A stretch of 64,000 nt of DNA from an uncultured Burkholderiales bacterium (GCA_903870145.1 CAIQBO010000036.1:62001-126000); one strand, 5' to 3'; shown: positions 8,240 to 17,733, counted from the stretch's first letter. A program made the numbers and translations. Notes: generated from the sequence alone by a model not told the origin.

Positions 8240-9244
8240 ATGAAGATCAATAAACGTCAAATGTTATGGGTGGCTGCTGCCGCCCTGACAGCCAGCGCCA
8301 GTGTTTATGCACAGGCCAAGAAAGAGGTTACCTTTGCGCATCAGGACATGCTGGTGCCCTTGCGCACTGTCATGGAATCGGGTGAGCTTGAGAAAGCCAC
8401 CGGATACAAAATCAATTGGCGCATGTTCGGCGGCGGTGGTGATGTCATCAAGGCCATGGCTTCGGGCGATGTGCAAATCGGAGAGGCTGGCTCCAGCCCT
8501 CTGACAGCGGCGGCCAGTCAAGGGCAGGACGTCAAGCTGTTTTGGATTTTGGACGACATTGCAGATGCAGAGGCGCTGATCTCCCGCAATGGCTCTGGCG
8601 TTAACAGCATGAAGGACTTGAAGGGAAAGAAAGTAGCGACTCCCTTTGTGTCAACAGCGCATTACCAGTTGATGGTTGGCATGCAGCTCGATGGCGTCGA
8701 CCCCAAAGGCGTTAATGTCTTGAACATGCGCCCACCAGAAATTGCCGCAGCTTGGGAGCGCGGTGACATTGACGCCGCCTTCATCTGGGACCCGGTCCTT
8801 TCCAAAATCAAGGGCAATGGCAAAGTGCTCGCGACTTCTGGCAGCATCGGCAAAAAAGGACACCCGACTTTTGACGGATTGGTGGTCAACTCGAAATGGG
8901 CCAGTGAAAATGAAGCCTTCATGGTGGCGCTGGTCAAGGCTGTGGCCAAAGCAGACGACGAATATCGAAAAAACACCGCCAAGTGGACGGCTGATTCGGC
9001 TCAGATCAAAGCCATTGCCAAGTGGACCAAAGCCGACGCTGTCGGCGTGCCCCCTTCCATGGCGCTTTACAAATTCCCTGACATGAATGAGCAAGTCTCT
9101 GCGGCTTGGCTCGGGGGCGGCGCTGCCAAGGCCATGACCAACACGGCTGCCTTTTTGAAAGAGCAAGGACGTATCCAGGAAGTCAAACCCAACTACAGCA
9201 ATTTTGTGACCGATGTGTATGTGAAAAAGGCCATGGGCAAATAA
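8240..9244 (+). CDS. tauA: Taurine ABC transporter periplasmic binding protein
   Basis: A 334-residue periplasmic protein of the SsuA/TauA/NMT1 family. It has a signal peptide (ending ASASVYAQA) and the typical segment ASGDVQIGEAGSSPLTAAASQG, which shapes the ligand pocket in TauA. The start is fixed by a strong AAGGAGAT ribosome binding site. It would capture taurine or a close aliphatic sulfonate in the periplasm and deliver it to TauBC. It is followed by a stem-loop and then tauB, the standard order, so that the binding protein can be made in excess. Specificity for taurine over other sulfonates is inferred from tauR, tauXY and xsc in the same locus. Confidence 0.88.
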   Translation: MKINKRQMLWVAAAALTASASVYAQAKKEVTFAHQDMLVPLRTVMESGELEKATGYKINWRMFGGGGDVIKAMASGDVQIGEAGSSPLTAAASQGQDVKLFWILDDIADAEALISRNGSGVNSMKDLKGKKVATPFVSTAHYQLMVGMQLDGVDPKGVNVLNMRPPEIAAAWERGDIDAAFIWDPVLSKIKGNGKVLATSGSIGKKGHPTFDGLVVNSKWASENEAFMVALVKAVAKADDEYRKNTAKWTADSAQIKAIAKWTKADAVGVPPSMALYKFPDMNEQVSAAWLGGGAAKAMTNTAAFLKEQGRIQEVKPNYSNFVTDVYVKKAMGK

Positions 9245-9271
9245 GCGACTGACACTGAAGTTGCAAGTCGT

Positions 9272-9297
9272 GGGACGGCTGCCAAGCGCGCCGTCCC
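9272..9297 (+). other. Stem-loop between tauA and tauB
   Basis: Perfect 8-base arms GGGACGGC and GCCGTCCC flank a 10-base loop. No run of T follows, so it is less likely to be an intrinsic terminator than a 3'-end stabilising or processing hairpin. Such structures commonly follow binding-protein genes in ABC operons and raise their level relative to the membrane parts. Confidence 0.5.
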
Positions 9298-9334
9298 GAA
9301 TTCACCCCTTTGAAGTTTTTGTATTGGACTGAGC

Positions 9335-10123
9335 ATGCCCACGCTCGATATCCGGAATGTGACCGTGAACTACGCGGTCAAGGGCGGTGCGCTCCAGGCC
9401 CTTGCGCCCGTTAATCTGACGATGCATGACGGCGATTTTGTCGTTGCACTCGGTGCCTCTGGTTGCGGTAAAACGACCTTGTTAAATTGCATCGCCGGGT
9501 TTTTGCCGCCTTCAACAGGCGGAATTTTTCTGGACGGTCAACCAGTGGTGGGGCCTGGCGCAGACCGGGGCGTTGTGTTTCAAAAACATGCCCTAATGCC
9601 GTGGTTGAATGTTCGAGACAATGTGGCACTGGGCCTGCGCTTGCAGGGCTTGGGCCGACAAGCCAGGGACCGTATTGCAGAGGAAAAACTCGGCATGGTG
9701 GGCCTGACACCCTATGCGGATCGGGCTGTGTACGAGCTGTCGGGCGGGATGCAGCAGAGGGTGGGCATTGCCCGCGCGCTGGCCAATGACCCTGCCGTGA
9801 TGTTGATGGACGAGCCTATGGGTGCGCTGGACGCCTTTACCAGGGAGCAGGTTCAAGAAATCTTGCTGGACGCATGGGCTAGAACCAATAAGATGGTTTT
9901 CTTCATCACCCACTCTGTGGAAGAGGCCTTATTTTTGGCCACCCGTTTGATCGTGATGAGTCCCAGCCCCGGGCGTATCTCGCATGTGTATGACGATGTT
10001 CCTTTCTCGCGTGAATTTCTCGCGCACCACGATGCTCGCAAAGTCAAGTCTGACCCGCAATTCATCCGCATGCGGGAAGAAATATTGGGTTTGATTCACA
10101 ACCGAGAAACCGCTCATGGCTGA
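9335..10123 (+). CDS. tauB: Taurine ABC transporter ATP-binding protein
   Basis: A 262-residue ABC ATPase. Walker A is [12 protein letters not shown] near residue 38, the Q-loop region is [20 protein letters not shown] (the TauB/SsuB signature), the ABC signature is [16 protein letters not shown], and Walker B is [12 protein letters not shown]. The conserved H-loop histidine sits in [14 protein letters not shown]. It drives TauC-mediated import using ATP. The gene overlaps tauC by eight bases, indicating coupled translation. Confidence 0.9.
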   Translation: MPTLDIRNVTVNYAVKGGALQALAPVNLTMHDGDFVVALGASGCGKTTLLNCIAGFLPPSTGGIFLDGQPVVGPGADRGVVFQKHALMPWLNVRDNVALGLRLQGLGRQARDRIAEEKLGMVGLTPYADRAVYELSGGMQQRVGIARALANDPAVMLMDEPMGALDAFTREQVQEILLDAWARTNKMVFFITHSVEEALFLATRLIVMSPSPGRISHVYDDVPFSREFLAHHDARKVKSDPQFIRMREEILGLIHNRETAHG

Positions 10124-10967
10124 TCAAAATTTAGCCCAAGATGTGCCTGTTGAAAAATCAACGCCAGCCGTACTCAAGACCAGCAAGTTCAAAGTGCCCG
10201 GTGAAGGCGCCAGCGTAGGCATCAGCGTGGTCACGGTGGCGGTGCTGATGGTGATCTGGTTTGTCGTGACCAACTTGGGACTGATCAAGCCGCTTTTCTT
10301 GCCCACCCCGCAGTCGGTGTTTCTCCAGTTCGTCGAGTATCTGACTGGCGCAGCCAACGACAGGCCTTTGTTGGAGCATTTCGCGGCCAGCATGGCTCGG
10401 GTTTTCTTGGCATTTGTGCTGGCTTGCTTGACTGCCATTCCTGTTGGCATTGCCATGGGCATGTCGCGCATTGCGCGAGGTATTTTTGATCCACCGATTG
10501 AGTTTTACCGGCCCCTGCCCCCGCTTGCGTATTTGCCCTTGATCATCATTTGGTTCGGCATTGATGAAACCCCCAAGGTGCTGCTGATTTACCTGGCGTG
10601 TTTCGCGCCCATGGCATTGGCAGCGCGCTCGGGCATGAAGAGCGCTGCACAAGAGCAGATCAATGCCGCTTATTCCATGGGGGCCAGTTACATGCAAGTC
10701 ATCCGCCATGTCATCGTGCCCTCTGCCATGCCCGACATATTGATCGGAATGCGCATTGCCATTGGCTTTGGGTGGACGACTTTGGTGGCCGCTGAAATGG
10801 TGGCGGCCAATGTGGGCCTGGGACAGATGGTGCTCAATGCCTCTAATTTTTTGCGCACCGACATCGTGATCATGGGCATCATTGTGATTGGCGTGGTGGC
10901 CTACCTGTTTGACTTGTTGATGCGCTGGGTTGAGCAAACACTGGTGCCATGGAAAGGGCGCATGTGA
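10116..10967 (+). CDS. tauC: Taurine ABC transporter permease
   Basis: A 283-residue inner-membrane permease of the TauC/SsuC type. About 50 hydrophilic residues precede six or so membrane helices. The coupling loop ([20 protein letters not shown] followed by [10 protein letters not shown]) and the segment [20 protein letters not shown] are typical of sulfonate permeases. It is the last gene of tauABC and converges on sauT 32 bases away. Confidence 0.9.
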   Translation: MADQNLAQDVPVEKSTPAVLKTSKFKVPGEGASVGISVVTVAVLMVIWFVVTNLGLIKPLFLPTPQSVFLQFVEYLTGAANDRPLLEHFAASMARVFLAFVLACLTAIPVGIAMGMSRIARGIFDPPIEFYRPLPPLAYLPLIIIWFGIDETPKVLLIYLACFAPMALAARSGMKSAAQEQINAAYSMGASYMQVIRHVIVPSAMPDILIGMRIAIGFGWTTLVAAEMVAANVGLGQMVLNASNFLRTDIVIMGIIVIGVVAYLFDLLMRWVEQTLVPWKGRM

Positions 10968-10971
10968 TGGG

Positions 10972-10998
10972 CTGAACTCGTTATGGCGTCCAGTTCAG
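10972..10998. terminator. Inverted repeat between convergent tauC and sauT
   Basis: Seven-base arms CTGAACT and AGTTCAG are separated by 13 bases in the 32-base gap between two converging operons. There is no T run on either side, so it is at best a weak or Rho-assisted bidirectional stop. Confidence 0.3.
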
Positions 10999-10999
10999 A

Positions 11000-12514
11000 T
11001 CATGCAATGAGCGCTATGCACTCGGGCAGTTCCAGCAGTTTGAGCCTTTGCACTTTGCCAGAAGGCCCTCTTGGCAAATCTTGAACAAAGCAAATGTGCC
11101 GGGGTGACTTGAAGCGGCCCAAGTGCTCTAGGCAGAACTCGCGCAGGGATGTTTGTTCCAGTGCATGCCCTGGTCGCAGAACAACACAGACCAGGATCTC
11201 TTGGCCGTAATGACGGTCTGGAATGGCGACGGCGGCAGCCTCCAAAATGGCCGGGTGGCGCAGCAAGGCCTCGTCAATTTCTCTAGGGGCAATGTTTTCA
11301 CCGCCCTTGATGATGAGCTCTTTGATGCGACCGGTCACAAAGAAAAAGCCATCGCTGTCGCAGTGCCCCAGGTCGCCTGTTCGAAGCCAACCGTCGGATG
11401 TAAAGGCCTCTTGGGTGGCTTGCTCGTTTTTGTAGTAGCCGCGCATCACATGCGGCCCGCGAATGGCAATTTCTCCTGTCTGACCTGCTGGCAATTGATT
11501 CAACTGCGCATCCAAGACGCAGGCTTGACCGCCTGATGCTTTTCCGACCGAGCCGAGCTTGCGCAATGCGCTGGCCATGGGGTTGGAAAATGAGGGTGCC
11601 ACAGTCTCTGTCAGGCCCATGGTTTCGACAACGCCAATTTCAAAGCGAGCCTCAAATGCCTGCAAGTGATCGGGCGCAAGTGCTGCGGACGCCGATCGAC
11701 AAAACCGGATGCCGACAGTTTCAGATCGATCGGGCTTGGATCCCTCCAGCAGGTAGGAAATCATGGTGGGCACGACATTGATCCAGGTGCATTGACGATC
11801 AATGGCTTGACGCCAAAATCGGGCGGCAGAGAACTTGGGCGGTATCGCCAGACTGCCCCCGTGTGCCAGTGGTGCCAGCATGGTCACTGCGAATGCGTTG
11901 ATGTGGTACAGCGGCAGCACGGCCAGAACGCGGTCAGTGGGCGAGAGAGCATGTTCATTGCTGATGGCGATGGCGTTGGCCGTCAGATTCGACTGGCTCA
12001 GCATGACGCCTTTGGGTACGCCTGTTGTGCCAGAGGTGTACATCAACAGCGCCAGCGAGGTGGCTTCGGGTGCTGGTGTTTGAACTTCTTGGGCTGTTAG
12101 CTCGTTTAGATCAGGATGGCACACCCACATTTTGATCGGACGATCGATCAGGCCCAGCATTTTCTCCAACGTGTCGGCCCAATCAGGACTGACCAGCACC
12201 ACCTTGCAGTCTGAGTGGTTCAGCACATAACGCATTTGCTCTGGCTGTGATAATAAATTGACCGGATTGACACACCAACCGCCATGCATGGCGCCCAATA
12301 ACAATCGCAAAGTTTGCAAACCATTTGGCATGACCAAAGAGACGGTATCTCCCGGCTTGGAGCCTTGCGCCGTCAACAAAGCTGCCACCTGCCGGCAGGA
12401 CTGGGCCAACTGAGCAAACGTGAAACTGGCCTGACCATCGGCTTCACATGCGAAGACCTTGCTGCCTTGCTCCAGGGCCTGTTGTTCTATCAAATCTCTG
12501 ACTGTGTGTTTCAT
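11000..12514 (-). CDS. sauT: AMP-forming CoA ligase, probable sulfoacetate-CoA ligase
   Basis: A 504-residue acyl-adenylate-forming enzyme (ANL superfamily). The P-loop motif YTSGTTGVPKGVMLSQ lies near residue 165, YKNEQATQEAF and GWLRTGDLGHCDSDGFFF in the C-terminal half, and the catalytic lysine region is GPSGKVQRLKLL. The predicted reaction is sulfoacetate + ATP + CoA to sulfoacetyl-CoA + AMP + PPi. The function is inferred from pairing with the acylating aldehyde dehydrogenase upstream (ATGA overlap), an IclR regulator and xsc, as in the sauRST genes of Cupriavidus necator. On sequence alone it resembles other medium-size CoA ligases, so the substrate is not certain. Confidence 0.72.
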   Translation of the reverse strand: MKHTVRDLIEQQALEQGSKVFACEADGQASFTFAQLAQSCRQVAALLTAQGSKPGDTVSLVMPNGLQTLRLLLGAMHGGWCVNPVNLLSQPEQMRYVLNHSDCKVVLVSPDWADTLEKMLGLIDRPIKMWVCHPDLNELTAQEVQTPAPEATSLALLMYTSGTTGVPKGVMLSQSNLTANAIAISNEHALSPTDRVLAVLPLYHINAFAVTMLAPLAHGGSLAIPPKFSAARFWRQAIDRQCTWINVVPTMISYLLEGSKPDRSETVGIRFCRSASAALAPDHLQAFEARFEIGVVETMGLTETVAPSFSNPMASALRKLGSVGKASGGQACVLDAQLNQLPAGQTGEIAIRGPHVMRGYYKNEQATQEAFTSDGWLRTGDLGHCDSDGFFFVTGRIKELIIKGGENIAPREIDEALLRHPAILEAAAVAIPDRHYGQEILVCVVLRPGHALEQTSLREFCLEHLGRFKSPRHICFVQDLPRGPSGKVQRLKLLELPECIALIA

Positions 12515-13926
12515 GTCTGACCAAATTTATGGAAGTAGGTGCCAAAAATTTCTTGTTGACTGGGCTGGCGCTCAGGAATAGGCCGCGAAATGCGCGTGAT
12601 GTTCAAGTAGTGTCGGTAGTTCATGTTGTCGGAGAAATTATTTTTCCCCCAGGTGCCACACCCCATGGACAAGGAAAAAGGCAAGCCGTTATCAAAGCTG
12701 CCACCCGTGGCGATGCAGTGGGCTTGATCAACGATGACGCGGGCCACTGGCAAACGCAGGCCAAGTTGCAGTGCGCGATCTGGGTTGGCACTGTGCAGCC
12801 CCACCGAGTGACCTGCGCCTTGGAAGGCGTAAATGTGCTCAACCACGCTCATGGCTTGTTCAAAATCGGCCGCGCCATAAATGGCCAGCACTGGGCAGAG
12901 TTTCTCGCCTGAAAATGGATGCGCTGGGCCAACGCTGTCTTCTTCGATCAGCAAAATGGTGGGGTTGCGTGCGGCAATCGTTGTCAATCCTGCGCGCTCA
13001 GCCACCACTTTGGCGGATTGCCCGATCACTGCTTGCGAGAGTTTTCCATTGGGCCACATTGCGCCTTGCAGTTGCGCTTTCTCAGCCGCGTTGAGCAAAA
13101 TTGCACCACGCTCACACAGGGCTGCAATGCTTGCGCTTCGGATGGCATCCAACAGCACCAAGCTATTTTCCGATGAGCAACTGGTGGCATTGTCAAAAGT
13201 TTTGGATCGCACAATTCTGTCGCACGCCAAGGCCAAATCTGCCGTCTCATCCACGATGCCAGCGACATTGCCAGCGCCCACGCCAAAGGCCGGTGTGCCG
13301 CTCGCATAGGCCGCTCGCACGTTGGCTTGCGAGCCGGTGGCCACCACCAGGTCACACTGTTGCATCAGGCTCAAGGTGGATGCCTTGCTCACGGGGGCGG
13401 GCAGAAGTTGCACTAAATCCCGCGGTGCGCCGATGAGGTCAAACTGGGCGTGGATGAACTCCAGCAGGCGCTGGCTGGTTGCCCAGCCTTTGGGGGAGGG
13501 CGCCACGATGACGGCATTGCGGCCCTTGAGCGCATTGATGATTTTGTTGGCAGGGGTTGCCGCAGGATTGGTGGACGGCGTGATGGCGCAAACCACTCCG
13601 ACTGGACGTGCAATTTCGGTCAATCCTGTGGCGTGATCTTCTGCAATGACGCCTACAGATTTTGCGCCCTGCAAGTCGCGCAGCAGGCCGAACGTTTTTC
13701 GGTGGTTCTTGCGGATCTTGTCTTGCACGTTGCCAATACCGGTGTCGGACACAGCCAATTCTGCAAGTTCACGGTTGCGCGCAGGCGCCATGATGGCCCA
13801 TCCGGCGGCGGTGACAATCTCATCAATGCGCGACTGGTCGTAGCCTTGCGCAATGAGCTGCGCTGCACGAGAGCGCCTCACAAGCTCAGCCACCATCGCG
13901 TCGATGTCGGTTTGAATCGGATTCAT
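12511..13926 (-). CDS. sauS: Acylating aldehyde dehydrogenase, probable sulfoacetaldehyde dehydrogenase
   Basis: A 471-residue CoA-acylating aldehyde dehydrogenase related to EutE and the N-terminal half of AdhE. The nicotinamide region is AITPSTNPAATPANKIINAL, the catalytic cysteine is in NATSCSSENS near residue 245, and GVGAGNVAGIVD is also family-typical. In the sulfoacetate direction it reduces sulfoacetyl-CoA to sulfoacetaldehyde, which feeds Xsc. It overlaps sauT by four bases and begins one base after the binding-protein gene, so the three are co-transcribed. Alternatives such as a propanal or acetaldehyde dehydrogenase are less likely with xsc, pta and soeABC close by. Confidence 0.78.
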   Translation of the reverse strand: MNPIQTDIDAMVAELVRRSRAAQLIAQGYDQSRIDEIVTAAGWAIMAPARNRELAELAVSDTGIGNVQDKIRKNHRKTFGLLRDLQGAKSVGVIAEDHATGLTEIARPVGVVCAITPSTNPAATPANKIINALKGRNAVIVAPSPKGWATSQRLLEFIHAQFDLIGAPRDLVQLLPAPVSKASTLSLMQQCDLVVATGSQANVRAAYASGTPAFGVGAGNVAGIVDETADLALACDRIVRSKTFDNATSCSSENSLVLLDAIRSASIAALCERGAILLNAAEKAQLQGAMWPNGKLSQAVIGQSAKVVAERAGLTTIAARNPTILLIEEDSVGPAHPFSGEKLCPVLAIYGAADFEQAMSVVEHIYAFQGAGHSVGLHSANPDRALQLGLRLPVARVIVDQAHCIATGGSFDNGLPFSLSMGCGTWGKNNFSDNMNYRHYLNITRISRPIPERQPSQQEIFGTYFHKFGQT

Positions 13927-13927
13927 C

Positions 13928-14920
13928 TCAATCGGCCTTGATGTTGGCGTCTTTGGCCAGCTTGAGCCATTTGGGAATTTCAGCGGAAATGACTTTGCCC
14001 AATGCCTCGGGTGTTCCGCCCACCGCTTCGCTGCCTTGCTCGAGCAACTGGGCGCGAATGGCGGGTTCGCTGAGCACTGTGTTGAGGGCCCGGTTGAGTT
14101 TCTCGATCACGGACTTGGGTGTTTTTGCCGGCACCAGCATGGCGTACCAAGAGTCGACCTCAAAGTCTGGCACACCCGCTTCCTGCATGGTGGGCACATC
14201 AGGAAAGGCCGTGCTGCGCTTGAGGGTCGAAACGGCCAGGGCCTTGAGCTTGCCGGCTTTGACAAATTGGGCGGCTGCCGGAATAGAGACCCAGACCAGT
14301 GGAACCTGTCCCCCCATCACGTCCGTGATGGCAGGGCCGCCCCCTCGGTAAGGAATGTGCGTCATTTGGATGTCTGAGCGCAGTTTGAACAGTTCTCCCG
14401 CCAAATGGCCAGGCGATCCGTTGCCAACCGACGCAAACGACAAGTAATCTGGTTTTGCTTTGGCCAAGGCAATCAGTTCCGAGACACTTCGAACTGGCAA
14501 CGCGTTATTGGCAACCAAAATTTGCGGCAAAGAAGCGACAGTGCCGATGGGTTCAAAATCCTTGATCGTGTCAAAGGAGAGTTTGGGAAAAATTGCTGGG
14601 TTGATCGTGTGCGAACTCAGGGTGAACAGCACGGTGTAGCCGTCCGGCGCTGCTTTGGCCACCAATTCAGATCCCACCGAGCCACCGGCGCCACCTTTGT
14701 TGTCTATCAAAATGGGCTGCCCCAATGCCGCTTGCAGCCGAGTTTGAACAATGCGGGCGATCACGTCAGTGCCCCCGCCGGGTGGATAGGGCACAACAAA
14801 GCGGATTGGTTTTTCGGGGTACGCACTGGCTTGCGCTTGCACATACCAAGGGCAGGCCACACCCAGGGTGCCCAGCAATGCAGTGGCCAGTGCCTTGCGG
14901 CGATTGTGAAGCAATGTCAT
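13928..14920 (-). CDS. Bug-family (TctC-like) tripartite tricarboxylate transporter binding protein
   Basis: A 330-residue periplasmic binding protein of the Bug/TctC family, which is greatly expanded in Burkholderiales. A signal peptide (RRKALATALLGTLGVACPW) is followed by the family opening YPEKPIRFVVPYPPGGGTD and the IDNKGGAGGSVG loop that holds carboxylate ligands. I chose the ATG at 14920 because it starts a proper signal peptide and has GGAGA 7 bases upstream; the frame is open further. No TctA or TctB membrane partner is in the window, so it is an orphan. Between the CobT-like gene and sauS, it plausibly binds sulfoacetate, either for uptake with an unlinked TctAB or for sensing. Confidence 0.85.
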   Translation of the reverse strand: MTLLHNRRKALATALLGTLGVACPWYVQAQASAYPEKPIRFVVPYPPGGGTDVIARIVQTRLQAALGQPILIDNKGGAGGSVGSELVAKAAPDGYTVLFTLSSHTINPAIFPKLSFDTIKDFEPIGTVASLPQILVANNALPVRSVSELIALAKAKPDYLSFASVGNGSPGHLAGELFKLRSDIQMTHIPYRGGGPAITDVMGGQVPLVWVSIPAAAQFVKAGKLKALAVSTLKRSTAFPDVPTMQEAGVPDFEVDSWYAMLVPAKTPKSVIEKLNRALNTVLSEPAIRAQLLEQGSEAVGGTPEALGKVISAEIPKWLKLAKDANIKAD

Positions 14921-15001
14921 GAATGTCTCCGGTTGTTTTTGTCGCTGGCTTGAAAAAAATCGATCTACACGGTTGTGAAATCTTAAGCGCATGCAGACCC
15001 G

Positions 15002-16726
15002 CTATTTTGGGCCCACCCGGGCTAGCATGCCCAGCAATTCCTGAAACATGCTGTTGTCTGGCGCAGAGCTTAAATCAAGCGCGTGGCTGATGGCGTAATA
15101 CGGGCTTAAGTCCAGCCCAACGCCGACACCAAAAATCTCTATCCTGCCAGCCTGCTCGTGGCGCAGGGTGACCTCTTTCAAGTGATTGTCCAGGTACTGG
15201 GCATCGTTGGCCAGTTGTGTGGCGCGGTCCATGGGGCAGCCATCTGAAATCACAATCAGGAGTTTGCGCCTCGCCTCGCAGGCCTCCAGTCTACGGCAAG
15301 CCCAATCAACTGCTTCACCGTCAATGCCTTCGCGAAACAGGTCACTTTTGAGGAGGGCTGCAAGCGTGCTGCGGGCACGCCGCCAAGGTGTTGGGGCTGT
15401 CTTGAAAATCAGGTGAGAGACTTCGTTAAGGCGCCCGGGGTGTGCCGGTTGGCCAAGGCGCTGCCAGTCGCGTTGGGTTTGCCCGCCGTTCCAAGCGCCT
15501 GTGGTGAATCCGAGAACTTCACTTTGCGCTCCGGCAAGCTCCAGTGCGCGCGCAAAAACATCGACCAGCACTGCGACAGATTCGGCGTGTTCTCGCATGG
15601 AGCCAGAGCAGTCAATCAAAAATGTGACGGTGCAATCAGCATTCAGGTTCAATTGCTCGGTCCTGAACAGACGCCGCTCGGTGGGCGATGCAATCAAGCG
15701 CGCCAGCTTGCTGCCATCAATGCGCCCTTCTTCTTGATTGCTGTCCCAGCCATCGGTCATGGGGTCGGCCAATATTGCCTTGAGTTGCCGGCTCAATCGG
15801 GGCACGTTGATGCCTTGAGCAGTGATGCGCTTGTCAAGTTGCTCGCGGTATTCACGCAACTGGGCAGGCCGCACCAGCGCGGCCGCCACGATTTCACGGT
15901 CATAGGCCGTTGAAAATATTTTGTATTGTCCCGATGGACTGGGCAAGGCCATGCTTTGTTCGGTGACGCCTGATCCCAAGCCCTCTTGAACAGTGGCATC
16001 GAAATTCATCATCATGGTGAAGGCGGCGTGCTCCGAGTCTTTGGCTTGATGCTGCACTGACTCGGCGTCAAAGGGGTCATTTTCAAAATGCGTCAGGCCG
16101 GCAATCAAATGGGCAATCGACAGGGCGTGCACCGCATAGGCCGCTTGGTCATGGCGGTGTTTGCGAAGGCCCGCTACATCGTGGCCGATCAAGGGGGCAA
16201 TGCCCGCCCGAGTAGCTTCCATGAGGTCTTCGGAGCTTTCCACCACTGGCTCGCCTGTGACCCTGGAGCGGCAAATTTGTGCCACGGTCAACAACAATAT
16301 GCCGCGCGCGCTTTCAGCCAAGCCCGAATGCAAGTAGGTCAAAACCCACTGTTCATGGCGATGGCGCAGGTTGCTTGTGACCCCCGGCATACCGGCGGGG
16401 ATCATGGCCTCGGCGCGAATTTGTTCGAACAAATCAAACAGCAATCGCTCAACCGGTGCCTGAGGTTGCAACCGCAGGTGCAGCGCATGGTCTGAACAGG
16501 CCAGGCGCAATGCCAGTCCATCGGCAGCACCTCGAAACGAAAGGAAATCATCCTTTTCAATGGATGGATGCAAATGCGGCGCGAACAGGGGCAGCAAGTG
16601 CTTGCCCCGGTGGAGTCGTCTGCCCCGAAAGTGCAGTTCGGGCTGGGCGCACAGCGCCCTGATCAAGCCGGCGCACAAGGCCTGCACTTTTTGCTGGTGC
16701 CGCACTGCGGCCTGCACCTGCCCCAC
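15002..16726 (-). CDS. CobT-like von Willebrand factor A protein
   Basis: About 574 residues, closely patterned on the CobT subunit of aerobic cobaltochelatase. The C-terminal VWA domain has the MIDAS motif DCSGSMREH near residue 371, the T-loop region VLGFTTGAWNGG, and VISDGCPMDRAT. The segment PGRLNEVSHLIFKTAPTPWR is a CobT signature. The start is uncertain: a GTG at 16726 follows the CobS-like stop by four bases, whereas the ATG at 16819 would overlap that gene by 88 bases. CobT works with CobS as an ATP-driven activator of the chelatase CobN, but no cobN or other cobalamin gene is present. A chaperone or activase role for an enzyme of this sulfonate locus is more consistent with context. 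Confidence 0.8.
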   Translation of the reverse strand: MGQVQAAVRHQQKVQALCAGLIRALCAQPELHFRGRRLHRGKHLLPLFAPHLHPSIEKDDFLSFRGAADGLALRLACSDHALHLRLQPQAPVERLLFDLFEQIRAEAMIPAGMPGVTSNLRHRHEQWVLTYLHSGLAESARGILLLTVAQICRSRVTGEPVVESSEDLMEATRAGIAPLIGHDVAGLRKHRHDQAAYAVHALSIAHLIAGLTHFENDPFDAESVQHQAKDSEHAAFTMMMNFDATVQEGLGSGVTEQSMALPSPSGQYKIFSTAYDREIVAAALVRPAQLREYREQLDKRITAQGINVPRLSRQLKAILADPMTDGWDSNQEEGRIDGSKLARLIASPTERRLFRTEQLNLNADCTVTFLIDCSGSMREHAESVAVLVDVFARALELAGAQSEVLGFTTGAWNGGQTQRDWQRLGQPAHPGRLNEVSHLIFKTAPTPWRRARSTLAALLKSDLFREGIDGEAVDWACRRLEACEARRKLLIVISDGCPMDRATQLANDAQYLDNHLKEVTLRHEQAGRIEIFGVGVGLDLSPYYAISHALDLSSAPDNSMFQELLGMLARVGPK

Positions 16727-16730
16727 AGCG

Positions 16731-17705
16731 CTAGCGCGAGTCAAGCTGGTAGGACTCGTCCAGCTCTTGGTTGAAACAGCGCTGGAAATATTCCGCGACC
16801 AAGGGGCGTTCGGCGTCATCGCATTTGTTCACAAACGTGAGCCGAAAGGCCTGCGCAGGGTCTTTGAATATCTCCATATTTTCAGCCCAAGTAATGACCG
16901 TGCGGGGTGACATCAGGGTGGACAGGTCGCCCACTGAAAAACCTTGGCGAGTCAGGGTGGCCACAGCCACCATCGCTTGCAGCAGCGGGCGATGGGCATC
17001 ATCGGCCAGTGCAGGAACGCGAGCGGCCACGATGTTGATCTCTTCTTGAGCGCTCAGATAGTTCAATGTCGCCACAATGTTCCAGCGGTCCATTTGGGCA
17101 TGGTTCAGGCGCTGGGCGCCGTGGTACATGCCGTTGAGGTTGCCAAGGCCAACCGTGTTAGAGGTTGCGAAGAGTCTGAAAAAAGGGTGGGGGCGAAGCA
17201 CCTTGTTTTGGTCGAGCAAAGTGAACTGGCCGTCACGCTCAAGAATGCGCTGAATCACGAACATCACATCGGGTCGGCCCGCATCGTATTCGTCAAAAAT
17301 CAGCGCCATGGGCCGCTGAAGAGCCCAGGGCACAATGCCCTGCTGGAATTCGGTGACTTGCTGGCCCTCGCGCAGCACCACGGCGTCTTTGCCAACCAAG
17401 TCCAGGCGACTGATGTGCCCGTCCAGATTGACGCGCACGCAAGGCCATTTCAGGCGCGCAGCCACCTGCTCGATGTGCGTGGACTTTCCTGTGCCGTGAA
17501 GCCCTTGCACCATGACGCGGCGGTTTTTGAAAAAACCAGCCAACAGCGCCAGCGTCACATCCGGGTTGAAGCAATAGGCTGTGTCAATTTCTGGCACGTG
17601 TTCATCTGCATGGGTGAAAGCGGGTACCCGCATGTCGGTGTCGATGCCAAAAACTTCCCGCACACTGATCATGCGATCGGGTTGAGCATCGGTGAATTCG
17701 GTCAT
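16731..17705 (-). CDS. CobS-like AAA+ ATPase (MoxR group)
   Basis: A 324-residue AAA+ ATPase matching CobS. Walker A is GLHGTGKST near residues 68-76, Walker B is MALIFDEYDAG, and sensor 1 is RLFATSNTVGLG followed by the CobS-specific stretch MYHGAQRLNHAQMDRW. The ATG at 17705 has an AGGA 7 bases upstream and follows the IclR stop by 28 bases; the longer frame would run into the regulator gene. It is encoded directly before the CobT-like VWA gene, the standard order for MoxR/VWA pairs. These pairs remodel or load metal enzymes (CobN, CoxL, NorB, Rubisco in other systems). The client here is unknown. Confidence 0.85.
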   Translation of the reverse strand: MTEFTDAQPDRMISVREVFGIDTDMRVPAFTHADEHVPEIDTAYCFNPDVTLALLAGFFKNRRVMVQGLHGTGKSTHIEQVAARLKWPCVRVNLDGHISRLDLVGKDAVVLREGQQVTEFQQGIVPWALQRPMALIFDEYDAGRPDVMFVIQRILERDGQFTLLDQNKVLRPHPFFRLFATSNTVGLGNLNGMYHGAQRLNHAQMDRWNIVATLNYLSAQEEINIVAARVPALADDAHRPLLQAMVAVATLTRQGFSVGDLSTLMSPRTVITWAENMEIFKDPAQAFRLTFVNKCDDAERPLVAEYFQRCFNQELDESYQLDSR

Positions 17706-17733
17706 GGATTTTCCTGTTGGGTCGGCGCTGGGT

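Noticed and set aside
7947..8243. A 98-codon frame across the tauR end and the tauA leader
   Set aside because: It overlaps the conserved end of TauR in another frame and has no ribosome binding site or recognisable domain.
15002..17705. Reading the CobS/CobT-like genes as part of cobalamin synthesis
   Set aside because: No cobN, other cob gene or cobalamin riboswitch is visible anywhere in the window, and the pair is tightly packed among sulfonate genes.
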